64,000 nucleotides of DNA from Acinetobacter sp. LoGeW2-3 (GCF_002688565.1 NZ_CP024011.1:372001-436000); one strand, 5' to 3'. Numbered from the stretch's first letter, positions 39,035-47,942 are shown. Numbers and translations: made by a program. The notes: generated by a model not told the origin, from the letters alone.

Positions 39035-39271
39035 TTAACCAAGTTTTTTAGAAACGTAGTCGATCGCAGATTGAACAGTTGTGATTTCGTTAGAATCTTC
39101 ATCAGGAATAGTGATGTCGAAGTCATTTTCGAAAGACATTACCAATTCAACTAGGTCTAGAGAGTCAGCACCTAAGTCATCCATGAAAGATGCTTCGTTT
39201 TTAATCTCTTCGATTTTGATACCAAGTTGTTCTGCAACCGCTTGCTTAACGCGTTGTTCGATATCGCTCAC
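39035..39271 (-). CDS. acpP: Acyl carrier protein
   Basis: Carries acyl intermediates in fatty acid synthesis. 78 aa from the GTG at 39271 ([10 protein letters not shown]), which has GGAG 7 nt upstream; the ATG 15 nt earlier overlaps that site. The phosphopantetheine serine is Ser37 in [12 protein letters not shown]. Highly acidic, with the usual [13 protein letters not shown] helix. Last of fabD-fabG-acpP. Confidence 0.97.
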   Translation of the reverse strand: MSDIEQRVKQAVAEQLGIKIEEIKNEASFMDDLGADSLDLVELVMSFENDFDITIPDEDSNEITTVQSAIDYVSKKLG

Positions 39272-39357
39272 AGGAATTCTCCTCATTGCTTGTGGCGTTT
39301 TTAATGCCGTTAGTTTAATTGAATCTATTAAATTTGGAAAGTTTATACTTGAGCCAC

Positions 39358-40092
39358 TTAGCTCATGTATAAACCGCCATTCACATGAATTACAGTACCT
39401 GTAATGTAACTTGCCTTATCCGAAGCCAAGAAACTTACGGCATTCGCGATATCTTGTGGATCACCGAGACGGTTTAATGCCACTTGATCACTCATTTTTT
39501 TGCGAATTTCTTCACTTAACTGTTCTGTCATTTCTGTCGCAATAAAGCCAGGCGCCACAGAGTTTACCGTAATTTGACGACTACCCATTTCTTTTGCAAG
39601 GCTGCGGCTAAATGCTTCAATACCCGCTTTGGCAGCAGAATAGTTCGCTTGACCCGGGTTAGCAAAATGCGCCACCACAGAACTGATATTAATAATACGG
39701 CCAAAACGTGCCTTGGTCATACCTTTCAGCACACGTTTAGATAAACGATAAACGGCTTTCAGATGGATGTTCAGGATATCGTCCCAGTCATCTTCTGACA
39801 TACGCAGCAACAGGTTATCTTTGGTAATGCCCGCATTGTTTACCAATGCAAGGACTGAACCATAGTTCTGTTCGATTTCAGTTACCAGTGTATCAATGGC
39901 TGCGCCATCACGTACATCAAGGACTTTACCGGCACCATTTTCAGCAAACTGTGCAGATAATTTTTCAGCACCGGCTTCTGAAGTCGCAGTACCTACAACA
40001 AAATAACCGTCTTGAATTAATTGTTGTGCAATTGCAGCACCAATGCCGCGGCTTGCACCTGTCACCAAGGCAACTTTACGTTCCTGTGTCAT
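39358..40092 (-). CDS. fabG: 3-oxoacyl-ACP reductase
   Basis: NADPH-dependent SDR that reduces 3-oxoacyl-ACP. 244 aa. Cofactor motif [12 protein letters not shown] (residues 11-22), NNAG at 85-88, catalytic Ser138 (SSVVAHF), Tyr151 and Lys155 (YSAAKAG), and the C-terminal GLYMS end. Its ATG overlaps the fabD stop by 4 nt, so the two are translationally coupled. Confidence 0.96.
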   Translation of the reverse strand: MTQERKVALVTGASRGIGAAIAQQLIQDGYFVVGTATSEAGAEKLSAQFAENGAGKVLDVRDGAAIDTLVTEIEQNYGSVLALVNNAGITKDNLLLRMSEDDWDDILNIHLKAVYRLSKRVLKGMTKARFGRIINISSVVAHFANPGQANYSAAKAGIEAFSRSLAKEMGSRQITVNSVAPGFIATEMTEQLSEEIRKKMSDQVALNRLGDPQDIANAVSFLASDKASYITGTVIHVNGGLYMS

Positions 40093-41075
40093 GCAATTTT
40101 CCCTTCTGCCACCAATACGGTGTTCAACGCATCTTCCAGACGAGATTGGGTATCTAGCGGAAGTGCTTTTTCGATATTTGGTAAACGTTTTGCCATGTTA
40201 GCAAGCACATTACCCGGACCGCATTCCACGATATATGCAACGCCTTCGTCTTGAAGGAATTGCAGTGTTTTGGTCCACTGTACAGATTCATACAATTGCG
40301 CAGTCAGTGCCTGACGTAATGCATTCACATCTGTCGCAATGTTTGCGCCCACATTTTGTATTACAGGAATACGTGGTAGCTCAATGGCAGTTTGTTCCAA
40401 AGCCGTAGCAAACTGTTCAGCGGCAGGTTTCATCAGCGAACAGTGTGATGGAACAGATACTGGTAATGCGATCGCTTTAGCGCCATTCTCTTTCGCCAGC
40501 TCAATTACCGCATCCACACGATCTTTATTCCCAGCAACAACCACTTGGCCTTTGGCATTGTAGTTGGCTGCTTCAACCGAACCTTCGCCAGCTGCAGTCG
40601 CTTGTGCGCAGAGTTCAACAACTTGAGCATCTTCCAGACCCAAAATCGCTGCCATTGCTCCCACACCTTGTGGTACTGCATCTTGCATCAACTTACCGCG
40701 TAGGTTCACTAATTTGACTGCGTCACCCAAGCTTAAAGCACCAGCCGCAACCAGCGCGCTATATTCACCCAAAGAGTGGCCTGCCAGGTATTTCGGCGCT
40801 ACACCGCCTAGTTCCAACCATACACGCCATAAAGCAATAGAAGCTGTTAATAGTACCGGTTGGGTAAATTCAGTTTGATTCAGTCCTTCACCAGTTTGTG
40901 CAATCTGCCAAAGATCGAAGCCTACTGCTTCCGATGCCTCAGCAAACGTATCACGCACACTACTAAACTGCTCAGCCAGTTCAGCGAGCATGCCCGCCTT
41001 CTGCGATCCCTGACCCGGGAATACAAATGCAGTTTTGGTTGCCTGAGCTGCTTGCTCGAGTTGTTTAGCAGACAT
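40089..41075 (-). CDS. fabD: Malonyl-CoA-ACP transacylase
   Basis: Moves malonyl from CoA to ACP. 328 aa, about 20 residues longer than E. coli FabD because of an N-terminal extension (SAKQLEQAAQATK). AFVFPGQGSQ starts the domain; nucleophile Ser101 is in AGHSLGEYSALV, with the catalytic His in VSVPSHCSLM. Followed by fabG with a 4-nt overlap. Two genes usually found before it, plsX and fabH, are not here; rpmF lies beyond a terminator. Confidence 0.95.
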   Translation of the reverse strand: MSAKQLEQAAQATKTAFVFPGQGSQKAGMLAELAEQFSSVRDTFAEASEAVGFDLWQIAQTGEGLNQTEFTQPVLLTASIALWRVWLELGGVAPKYLAGHSLGEYSALVAAGALSLGDAVKLVNLRGKLMQDAVPQGVGAMAAILGLEDAQVVELCAQATAAGEGSVEAANYNAKGQVVVAGNKDRVDAVIELAKENGAKAIALPVSVPSHCSLMKPAAEQFATALEQTAIELPRIPVIQNVGANIATDVNALRQALTAQLYESVQWTKTLQFLQDEGVAYIVECGPGNVLANMAKRLPNIEKALPLDTQSRLEDALNTVLVAEGKIA

Positions 41076-41245
41076 AATAAAATCCTTTCAATTAAGAGGC
41101 GCTAATCTTCTAGGTATTGATGAAAATTAACAGGTAAAACCACCTAACTCATTGTGGAGCGCAATTTAACACGTAATTTTGACCACAGTAATTGCCAAAT
41201 ACAACAAAAACCGAGCTTTTAGTCTATTTTATAAAAACATGAAAT

Positions 41246-41276
41246 AAAAAAAGGGAGCTTAACGCTCCCATTTTTT
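41246..41276 (-). terminator. Terminator between rpmF and fabD
   Basis: GGGAGC-TTAA(C)-GCTCCC with A/T runs, 32 nt past the rpmF stop. It separates yceD-rpmF from fabD-fabG-acpP. Confidence 0.85.
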
Positions 41277-41307
41277 CTATCAAGCTTGACGCTTAATACA
41301 TCATCAA

Positions 41308-41490
41308 TTATTCAGCAGATGCTTTAGCGAATAATTGACGACCACGGTAGATACCATCTTTAGATACGTGGTGACGACGATGAGTTTCACCAGTAGCTTG
41401 ATCTACAGTTAATGCATTCTCAGTTAAAGCGTCATGTGAACGGCGCATGTCACGGCGAGAGCGACTTTTACGGTTTTGCTGAACGGCCAT
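41308..41490 (-). CDS. rpmF: 50S ribosomal protein L32
   Basis: 60 aa, basic. [21 protein letters not shown] at the front is the L32 signature; [18 protein letters not shown] follows. The zinc-binding Cys motif of some L32 proteins is absent, as in E. coli. It lies 77 nt after yceD. Confidence 0.95.
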   Translation of the reverse strand: MAVQQNRKSRSRRDMRRSHDALTENALTVDQATGETHRRHHVSKDGIYRGRQLFAKASAE

Positions 41491-41567
41491 GATGGCTCCT
41501 TACAAATATCGAAAAAATGGATCAGAACAAATTCGATTGTCTTATACATATGAGTATAACACAAAAA

Positions 41568-42125
41568 TTAGTTAAGTTTACCCTTCAAAGCTGCCAAAAC
41601 TTCAAACGGATTGTCCCGTTTTTCTTCAACAACTTCTTCTTGAGCGGGTTGGTGCTTATGCTCACAAACATCATGCTTAGGAGACAACGGCATCAACAAT
41701 AACAATTCATCTTCTATGAGTGCCAGTAAATCAGCGGTCGCAGGTGCATCATATGAACCTTTCGTCGTTGCTTCACTTTCACCTAAGACGATGAAATCAG
41801 CATCCTCATCCAAGCGCTCTATCAGTGATTCGTCATCCACAAGGGCAAGATGAAAATCTGAAACAAGTTCGATCTCAACGGTTTCCAGACAACGCTGACA
41901 TTCCATTGGAACTTTTGTTTCAACATGGCCATCTAGCCACACAATGCGATGATAAGCATCCATTGATAGCTTACAGTCTATGTTAATCAATTGATCATCA
42001 ATTGATCCAACAGCTTCACGAGCAATACGAACAAAGCGAGATAATGGCAGGGTTCCTGACCATACAAAGCCCTGTTCAGCCCATTTAAACGGCTCAATCT
42101 GTGCCGGAAAGGTATTTGCTGACAT
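41568..42125 (-). CDS. yceD: YceD-family protein (DUF177)
   Basis: 185 aa. Conserved block VPMECQRCLETVEI with the Cys-x2-Cys pair that marks DUF177, and a late DEDADFIVLGE and ADLLALIEDELLLLMPLSPKH segment. Reported to be involved in 23S rRNA metabolism and nearly always beside rpmF, as here. Its exact biochemical role is unclear. Confidence 0.9.
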   Translation of the reverse strand: MSANTFPAQIEPFKWAEQGFVWSGTLPLSRFVRIAREAVGSIDDQLINIDCKLSMDAYHRIVWLDGHVETKVPMECQRCLETVEIELVSDFHLALVDDESLIERLDEDADFIVLGESEATTKGSYDAPATADLLALIEDELLLLMPLSPKHDVCEHKHQPAQEEVVEEKRDNPFEVLAALKGKLN

Positions 42126-42222
42126 AATTAAGGCGGCAATTCTACAAATTCATCAGAACTCTGTCAAAGATTAAGATACAATTTTGCACTTATTTAGACA
42201 GACCAATTGGGTAATTTCAGTC

Positions 42223-42885
42223 ATGCATCTGTTGCAGCCGCAAACAGAAGTGAATGTTTCATCACTCGTTAGCACACTTTCAACTCTGGATTCTGACAGC
42301 TCACTACAGCAAGTGCAACGCTTACCATGGGCGAATTTATCGTCAGAAGCAGAACAGGTTGATTGGCTCATCTTACACTTTAATCATTGGTTTTCCCACC
42401 TAAATGTCACTTTAGTCCGTGGTGATTTTGAACCAGAATATTTCCCGGCTACTGAGGATGCTCCTGCCCGTATTCAGTTTGCGCATGGTTTCTTTAATAG
42501 TGCCCTGCATGAGATCAGCCATTGGACCATTGCCGGTGACAAACGTCGTCTGCTACCCGATCTAGGCTATTGGTATGCGCCAGATGGCCGTACCCAGGAA
42601 CAACAAGCTCTATTTGAACAGGTGGAAATCAAACCTCAAGCGATTGAATGGATGTTTGCCAAAGCCTTTGGACGTAAATTCCGCGTGTCTTTGGACAACC
42701 TGACTGGCGATGGCGGCGATGGCACCAGCTTTAAAGATAATGTCCATGCGCAAGTACAGCGTTATTTTAATGGTGAAGCCAAGTTGCCCCGTGACGCAAA
42801 ATGTTTTATTGATTGTATCTGCGCCTGCACACGGAATGGCAAAAGTTTACAATCCGACGAATTTCTTCGTGAAATGCTTGATTAA
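42223..42885 (+). CDS. epmC: Elongation factor P hydroxylase EpmC
   Basis: Hydroxylates beta-lysylated EF-P (formerly YfcM). 220 aa from the ATG at 42223; the longer reading from a TTG at 42184 has no support. Metal-binding HEISHW sits in FAHGFFNSALHEISHWTIAGDKRR, followed by DLGYWYAPDGRT, VEIKPQAIEWMFAKAFGRKFRVSLDNL and VHAQVQRYF, matching the E. coli protein block by block. An N-terminal stretch of about 30 residues is extra. The epmA and epmB genes are not in the window. The ribosome site is weak. Confidence 0.9.
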   Translation: MHLLQPQTEVNVSSLVSTLSTLDSDSSLQQVQRLPWANLSSEAEQVDWLILHFNHWFSHLNVTLVRGDFEPEYFPATEDAPARIQFAHGFFNSALHEISHWTIAGDKRRLLPDLGYWYAPDGRTQEQQALFEQVEIKPQAIEWMFAKAFGRKFRVSLDNLTGDGGDGTSFKDNVHAQVQRYFNGEAKLPRDAKCFIDCICACTRNGKSLQSDEFLREMLD

Positions 42886-42907
42886 ATTATACAAATTTAC
42901 CGTTATT

Positions 42908-42963
42908 GGGATTGCATGTCCTCCGCATGCAATCCCATAATAAAGTCAGCACAGGATCGGAGG
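42908..42963 (+). promoter_or_regulatory. Hairpin with anti-Shine-Dalgarno loop upstream of yciO
   Basis: A perfect 11-bp stem GGGATTGCATG / CATGCAATCCC (42908-42918 and 42926-42936) closes a 7-nt loop TCCTCCG. The yciO ribosome site CGGAGG (42958-42963) is the exact complement of six of those loop bases. No U-tract follows, so it is not an ordinary terminator. Loop-SD pairing would form a pseudoknot masking the site. Confidence 0.6.
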
Positions 42964-42971
42964 CAGAGTTT

Positions 42972-43589
42972 ATGTTGCATTTACGCGTACACCCAGACAA
43001 TCCCCAACCACGTTTGATCTCACAGGCGGTGGAACGTATCCGTGCCGGTGATGTGATTGTTTATCCGACGGATGCGGCTTATGCAATTGGCTGCCAGATC
43101 GGAAATAAAAATGCCATGGAACGGATTGCCCAGATTCGTGGTTTAGGTCCTAAGCACCAATATGCCATTCTCTGCTGTGACTTATCCGACCTTGCGACTT
43201 ATGCCAAAGTGGACAATGCCGTATATCGTTTGCTGAAAAATAATACACCTGCGGTGACTACTTTTATTCTTCCGGCAACCAGTGAAGTGCCTAAACGCTT
43301 AATGCACCCAAAGAAAAAGACTATTGGTTTACGTATTCCCACCAATCCTGTGTGTCAGATGCTGCTTCAAGAACTGGGTGAACCACTGCTGACCTCTACC
43401 CTGATCCTGCCAGATCAGACCGATCCTTTAGATGATCCATATGACATCGAAATGCAGCTTAGTAAGCGTATTGATGTGTTTATCGACAGTGGTCTAGGAA
43501 CATTAAGTACGACTTCTATTGTGGACTTATCAGGCGATCAGCCTGAAGTGATCCGTCGTGGTGTCGGTGATGTGAGTGCTTTTGAATAA
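42972..43589 (+). CDS. yciO: YciO-type Sua5/YrdC-family protein
   Basis: 205 aa. The start at 42972 is decided by CGGAGG 8 nt upstream; an in-frame upstream start at 42906 lies in the hairpin and is rejected. Blocks match E. coli YciO: HPDNPQPRLISQAVERIRAGDVIVYPTDAAYAIGC, KNAMERIAQIRGL, LLKNNTPAVTTFIL, KKKTIGLRIPTNPV and a C-terminal DVIRRGVGDVSAF-type end (VIRRGVGDVSAFE). The fold is that of threonylcarbamoyl-AMP synthase, but YciO itself is regarded as a distinct group and its main role is not certain. Starts 86 nt after epmC. Confidence 0.88.
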   Translation: MLHLRVHPDNPQPRLISQAVERIRAGDVIVYPTDAAYAIGCQIGNKNAMERIAQIRGLGPKHQYAILCCDLSDLATYAKVDNAVYRLLKNNTPAVTTFILPATSEVPKRLMHPKKKTIGLRIPTNPVCQMLLQELGEPLLTSTLILPDQTDPLDDPYDIEMQLSKRIDVFIDSGLGTLSTTSIVDLSGDQPEVIRRGVGDVSAFE

Positions 43590-43627
43590 ACAAAGCTGCT
43601 TCTGATTAAGTCTCGGGAGAAATTAAA

Positions 43628-43930
43628 ATGGATTTATTTTATATCCTCCTGAATCAGCATGAATTTCCTGCACAGCATCTGATTTATACTGAATTACCGT
43701 GGACTTTGCAATCCAAAGCAATTTCCATCGAAAAAACTTCTAGCCCTGCCTTCAGCCTAAATATCGACAATATTGAGTATCAATATTTCCTCGATGTCGT
43801 GATGATAAGAAAGCTGCTACAAACTTATTCAACCAGCAGTGTCTGTCTAGAAAATACCTGCCAGCGTGTTATTGAATATGCATTAAGGGAACAGGATCAG
43901 AAAACCTTTATAACTGACGCAAAGTCATAA
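43628..43930 (+). CDS. Small unknown protein
   Basis: 100 aa; not recognised. A ribosome site GGGAGAAA lies 5 nt before the ATG, 38 nt after yciO, so the ORF is probably translated as the last gene of that unit. Soluble, with aromatic and hydrophobic residues throughout (LFYILLNQHEF, YQYFLDVVMIRKLLQTY) and one Cys pair 5 apart (CLENTCQ). Its last 23 bases overlap the opposite-strand gene at 43908. Confidence 0.6.
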   Translation: MDLFYILLNQHEFPAQHLIYTELPWTLQSKAISIEKTSSPAFSLNIDNIEYQYFLDVVMIRKLLQTYSTSSVCLENTCQRVIEYALREQDQKTFITDAKS

Positions 43931-44378
43931 AATTCGGACATTGCGATAGCTTTTGTTCATGATGCATCAGTTCAGCACCTAGTTTATTCTTTAAGTGAAT
44001 ATGAAAAGTGATCTGGTCTTCTTCCAGTACATTCAGCATCGCCGTGCGCGCTTTGGCTTCCAATACTTTAAAGGTTTCTATCGATGCACAAGGCATGCTC
44101 TGCATTTGTACCTGCACTTGAGCTGGTAGTGTGCTGCCTTCGTATAAGGTATTGCGCATATAAAAACGGATATTCGGATATTGATCCAGCACATCAAAGT
44201 CTACTTTCGCTGCCTGCATCAGCGGCTGATAATTCGCCTTAAACTGGGCAAATCCACCGGATTTTAAATTGGTTCGCGCTTCGTCTTCGAGTTGCATGAT
44301 TTGATATTTGGGATAGCCCCAGAATACCCCCAAGCCAATCATGGGAATAAGTACAAGAATAATAGGCATATTGGTCAC
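43908..44378 (-). CDS. Unknown single-span membrane protein
   Basis: 156 aa (153 if the ATG at 44369 is used). One N-terminal hydrophobic segment (PIILVLIPMIGLGVFWGYP) looks like an uncleaved signal anchor, leaving about 130 residues, helical, with two Cys (residues in SMPCASIE and SQCPNF) that could form a periplasmic disulfide. I do not recognise the family. Tail-to-tail 23-nt overlap with the small gene on the plus strand. Confidence 0.65.
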   Translation of the reverse strand: MTNMPIILVLIPMIGLGVFWGYPKYQIMQLEDEARTNLKSGGFAQFKANYQPLMQAAKVDFDVLDQYPNIRFYMRNTLYEGSTLPAQVQVQMQSMPCASIETFKVLEAKARTAMLNVLEEDQITFHIHLKNKLGAELMHHEQKLSQCPNFMTLRQL

Positions 44379-44818
44379 CCGCCCTGTTTTTAGTTATTTT
44401 ATTAATCAGTGTATTTTTCTGAGATATTAGAATATTTTTTAGCGATAGATATCTGTTTTAAGGATTTATTTTTCATATGTTTGCTTTTTAAATTACCAAT
44501 AAAAAATACTTTCCTTCTGATCCAAGCCGCCATATTTGTCATTTCTGACAACCGATTTAAATGGGCCTAAGCCAAGTAGAAGTGTATTTTCATGACTCTA
44601 AATTACCGCTTGGGAAAGTATGGCCTTATTTCATATGATCAAAAATCGAAAAATAGCCGTAAAAGCTACTGTTTTTTTGTATCTAGCAGCATATCCAATT
44701 TATTTAGAGGTATTTTTCGAGTACACTAACATTAACTTTTTACATGCTTTTTCTTTCGATGTGATATCGAAGAATCAGCCTTCATGCCTTTGAAAATTCG
44801 CGTGGCCAACAACTGTAT
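44379..44818. other. Gene-free region upstream of scpA
   Basis: 440 nt, AT-rich, between the divergent genes at 43908-44378 and scpA. I see no ORF with a ribosome site and no strong promoter match. TTCGAT-gtgat-ATCGAA at about 44755-44771 is a short palindrome near scpA. Promoters for both genes must lie here. Confidence 0.5.
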
Positions 44819-45613
44819 ATGAATCAAAGTATCCATAATATGATGGAACCTACTCCACACATCCGTGTACTGGATGAATGGCAGGAGACGATTCCTGAGG
44901 ATCTTTACATTCCTCCGTCAGCGTTTGAAATCCTGTTAGAGCATTTCGAAGGCCCGCTCGACTTTTTAATTTACCTGATCCAAAAAAATGGCTTCGACTT
45001 ATTACAAGTCGACATCGCACCAATTGCAGCCCAGTACCTGTCCTATATGGATGCGATGAAGTCACTCAATATTGAACTGACCGCAGACTATATGGTGATG
45101 GCCGCGCTATTGGCTGATCTTAAATCGCGTTTACTGCTTCCGAAACCGAAAAGTATTTCTGCGACCGAGCAAGATCCAAAACAGGAACTGATCGATCGTC
45201 TGGAAAATTATTTACGCATTAAGCAGGCCGCAGAACGCCTGAATCAGATGAGCGTGCTTGAGCGCGATACCTTTGAGACTAATGTCAGCTTAGGTGAGTT
45301 CATTCAGCCGAATGAAGGTCACAATGTTGATCTACTGCGTGATGCCCTTCTGTGTATCTTTAATCGCCCTGAACCGGTAATTCATCAGGTACAGCAAGAA
45401 CCGGTACTACTTGAAGAACGGATTGCCTATATCGAAAGTTGCCTGGAAACCGGTGAAGTACTTTCTTTTGCAGATTTACTTAAACCAAGCCAAGGCCGTA
45501 TGGGTATGGTGGTGACATTTCTGGCGGTTCTGGAACTGACCCGCCAACAAAAAATTCAGATTATTGCTACAGGCGTTGAAGCCCCGCTCGCAATTCAGGG
45601 AGCACCTTTATGA
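44819..45613 (+). CDS. scpA: Segregation and condensation protein A
   Basis: Kleisin subunit of the Smc-ScpAB condensin, bridging the two Smc heads. 264 aa. N-terminal block FEILLEHFEGPLDFLIYLIQKNGFDLLQVDIAPIAAQYLSYMD is the kleisin signature, ADYMVMAALLADLKSRLLLPKP follows, and the C-terminal winged helix (GRMGMVVTFLAVLELTRQQKIQI) contacts Smc. Two in-frame ATGs, at 44840 and 44843, are alternative starts. scpB overlaps its end by 4 nt. The smc gene is 8-13 kb away in the same window. Confidence 0.93.
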   Translation: MNQSIHNMMEPTPHIRVLDEWQETIPEDLYIPPSAFEILLEHFEGPLDFLIYLIQKNGFDLLQVDIAPIAAQYLSYMDAMKSLNIELTADYMVMAALLADLKSRLLLPKPKSISATEQDPKQELIDRLENYLRIKQAAERLNQMSVLERDTFETNVSLGEFIQPNEGHNVDLLRDALLCIFNRPEPVIHQVQQEPVLLEERIAYIESCLETGEVLSFADLLKPSQGRMGMVVTFLAVLELTRQQKIQIIATGVEAPLAIQGAPL

Positions 45614-46200
45614 CCATTGACCACAGCTCAGTTCTCACAGCGGAAGACAATTTGCATGATGTTTTAATGCAGCTGGAAGCTATTATCTTCGCGAGTGATT
45701 CAGCAGTGTCTCTGGCACGCCTTAAAGAAGCGTTTCAGGATCGATATAGCAAGCAGGAATTACGTCAGTACTTGCAGCAGCTGTCTATGCTCATGCATGG
45801 CCGCTCGATTGAACTGATTGAAACTGCTCAAGGTTTCCGTTTTCAAGTACGTGCAAAGTATCGTAATATTATTGCTCAGACATGGCCCGAGCGACCAGCG
45901 CGCTTATCCCCTTCATTACTTGAAACCTTGGCCGTGATTGCCTATCACCAACCGGTGACCCGGGCAGATATAGAACAAATTCGTGGTGTCACGAACAACA
46001 GTCAGATTTTGCGTTCGCTATTTGACTGGAACTGGATTAAAGAATCCGGATTTCGTGAACTCCCTGGAAGACCTGCGTTGTTAGTGACAACGCCACAATT
46101 TTTGAATGCATTTGGTTTAACTAGTTTAGGCCAATTGCCTCCCCTGCAGGATGCCAAGGAAGCTTTTATGGCCCTCGATGCAAATGCATCGAAGTCATAA
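45610..46200 (+). CDS. scpB: Segregation and condensation protein B
   Basis: Winged-helix partner of ScpA that dimerises and stabilises the complex. 196 aa. ILEAIIFASDSAVS-type N terminus (LEAIIFASDSAVSLARLKEAF) and the core RLSPSLLETLAVIAYHQPVTRADIEQIRGV, with LLVTTPQFLNAFGL near the end, are the ScpB signature. Its ATGA start overlaps the scpA stop, so it is translationally coupled; rluB starts 41 nt further. Confidence 0.94.
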   Translation: MTIDHSSVLTAEDNLHDVLMQLEAIIFASDSAVSLARLKEAFQDRYSKQELRQYLQQLSMLMHGRSIELIETAQGFRFQVRAKYRNIIAQTWPERPARLSPSLLETLAVIAYHQPVTRADIEQIRGVTNNSQILRSLFDWNWIKESGFRELPGRPALLVTTPQFLNAFGLTSLGQLPPLQDAKEAFMALDANASKS

Positions 46201-46241
46201 ATAGGTGAACTGTTGATAATTATTTCTAAGGTTATGCTGTC

Positions 46242-47315
46242 ATGAGTGAAAAATTGCAAAAGGTGCTTGCACGCGTTGGTTTGGGTTCTCGCCGTTATAT
46301 GGAAGAAGTCATTGCCGCTGGTCGTGTAAGTGTGAATGGGCAAGTTGCCCAAGTGGGTGAACGTATCGAACCAGGTGATGAGCTTCGCATCGATGGTCGT
46401 AAGGTACAATTCCAGATTGAAGACGAAATTCGTCGTCGCGTACTGATTTACTATAAGCCTGAAGGCGAAATCTGTTCACGTAACGACCCTGAACAACGTC
46501 CAACCGTGTTTGATAACCTGCCTACGATTCAAGGCGATCGTTGGGTGATGGTTGGCCGTCTGGATATTAACTCAACTGGTCTGCTACTTTTCACAAATGA
46601 CGGTGAACTGGCGAATCGTCTGATGCACCCTTCAAATGAAATCGAACGTGAATATGCGGTTCGTGTCATGGGTGAAGTAACACCTGAGCTGAAAAACAAC
46701 ATGCTCAAAGGTGTGGTACTGGATGATGGTCCAGCAAAATTTGAATCATTCTCTGAGCTTGGTGGTGATGGTATTAACCGTTGGTATCAAGTCGTTGTGA
46801 AAGAAGGTCGTAACCGTGAAGTACGTCGTATCTTCGAATCACAAGGTCTGAAAGTAAGCCGTCTGCTTCGTACCCGTTACGGTACAGTGATTCTTCCACG
46901 TGAACTACGTACTGGTCGCTGGATTGAACTAGATAAACAGGACATCGATAACTTGGCAAAAGCTGTTGAGCTTAAACCACGCCAAGGTACTGGCTTGTAC
47001 GGCATGGCAAAACGCCGTTCTGAACGTATGCAAGAAAAACCAATGGCAGCACGCCGTGGTGGCTTCTTACGTCAGCAACGTCGTGACAGTGATGAACCAG
47101 CAGCAAACACTGGCCGTGAGCGTCGCGAAGGTGGTTTTGGCCGTCGTGACAATAATCAAGCTGGTTCACAGTTTGGACGTCGTGAAAACCAGAATGGCAC
47201 TCAGTTTGTACGTCGTGACAGCCGCCCTGAACAAGGTTTTGGTCGTCGTGAAGAACGTGATGAAAATGCACCACGTCGTCCTTATGGCGTAAACAAAGGC
47301 TTTAATAAATTTTAA
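46242..47315 (+). CDS. rluB: 23S rRNA pseudouridine synthase RluB with Arg-rich tail
   Basis: Converts uridine 2605 of 23S rRNA to pseudouridine. 357 aa. The N-terminal S4 domain spans residues 2-60 (KLQKVLARVGLGSRRYMEEVIAAGRVSVNG). Catalytic Asp108 is in VGRLDINSTGLLLFTNDG, followed by EYAVRV, VKEGRNREVRRIFES and VSRLLRTRYG. The core ends near residue 245. A further ~100 residues are low-complexity, rich in Arg, Gln, Asn and Gly, with four F-[GV]-R-R-[DE] repeats from about residue 299 to 337. scpAB-rluB is a common arrangement. Confidence 0.92.
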   Translation: MSEKLQKVLARVGLGSRRYMEEVIAAGRVSVNGQVAQVGERIEPGDELRIDGRKVQFQIEDEIRRRVLIYYKPEGEICSRNDPEQRPTVFDNLPTIQGDRWVMVGRLDINSTGLLLFTNDGELANRLMHPSNEIEREYAVRVMGEVTPELKNNMLKGVVLDDGPAKFESFSELGGDGINRWYQVVVKEGRNREVRRIFESQGLKVSRLLRTRYGTVILPRELRTGRWIELDKQDIDNLAKAVELKPRQGTGLYGMAKRRSERMQEKPMAARRGGFLRQQRRDSDEPAANTGRERREGGFGRRDNNQAGSQFGRRENQNGTQFVRRDSRPEQGFGRREERDENAPRRPYGVNKGFNKF

Positions 47316-47340
47316 TATCTCTTAAAAACGGATTAAAATA

Positions 47341-47365
47341 GGGTCACTTCGGTGGCTCTTTTTTT
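47341..47365 (+). terminator. Terminator after rluB
   Basis: GGGTCAC-TTCG-GTGGCTC (7 bp with two G-U pairs) followed by seven T residues, 26 nt past the stop. Confidence 0.8.
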
Positions 47366-47387
47366 GCCTTTTATTTTAATAATAAAA

Positions 47388-47942
47388 ATGACGACAAGAA
47401 TGACAAAACATTATTACACACAGGCTATGAACCGTCCTTATCCTTTATTTTTTATGGCGCATACAGTGTTTCCATTCTTTCTATTCCATTATTCAGTTTG
47501 GCAAAGAGAGGATCCAAACCGTAGTTCACTTCCCTTCTCAGAAACACAATTTTTTCAGGATTTCTTTACCCAAACTTTATATTATCTTGATCCATTCATC
47601 ACCAGCTTGATTCTTTTGATGGCCTTTTGGGTTCTATGTTCAAACATCATTGAATCTAAACGCATGCTATATATTTCTGATGAACACATTTCATGGGTGA
47701 TTTTTGGTTACCGTTATAAAACCGTTGTACGATGCCAAGATATTCAACAGATTCAATATATTGAAATTCCACCTAAAGATAAAAATCAAACCGTGTTATT
47801 ACGCTTTAAAACACACAATAATGAATACGATCTCAAGCTCAGTGATTTTGATGAAGTGAATCAAAATTTAATATTAGAACAATTATCACAATACCAAGTT
47901 GACTTGCTTCAACATCAAAACAATAGATACTCTCAAGCATAA
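47388..47942 (+). CDS. Unknown two-span membrane protein
   Basis: 184 aa from the ATG at 47388 (47400 is also possible; no clear ribosome site). A GTG at 47352 lies inside the rluB terminator and is rejected. Two hydrophobic segments (PLFFMAHTVFPFFLFHYSVW and YYLDPFITSLILLMAFWVL) are followed by a soluble domain of beta-type pattern (RMLYISDEHISWVIFGYRYKTVVRCQDIQQIQYIEIPP), similar in layout to bacterial PH-like domains. I do not recognise the family. Confidence 0.65.
   Translation: MTTRMTKHYYTQAMNRPYPLFFMAHTVFPFFLFHYSVWQREDPNRSSLPFSETQFFQDFFTQTLYYLDPFITSLILLMAFWVLCSNIIESKRMLYISDEHISWVIFGYRYKTVVRCQDIQQIQYIEIPPKDKNQTVLLRFKTHNNEYDLKLSDFDEVNQNLILEQLSQYQVDLLQHQNNRYSQA

Noticed and set aside
47352..47387. 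GTG start for the membrane protein ending at 47942
   Set aside because: The GTG lies in the rluB terminator stem, and the added residues are not supported by a ribosome site.
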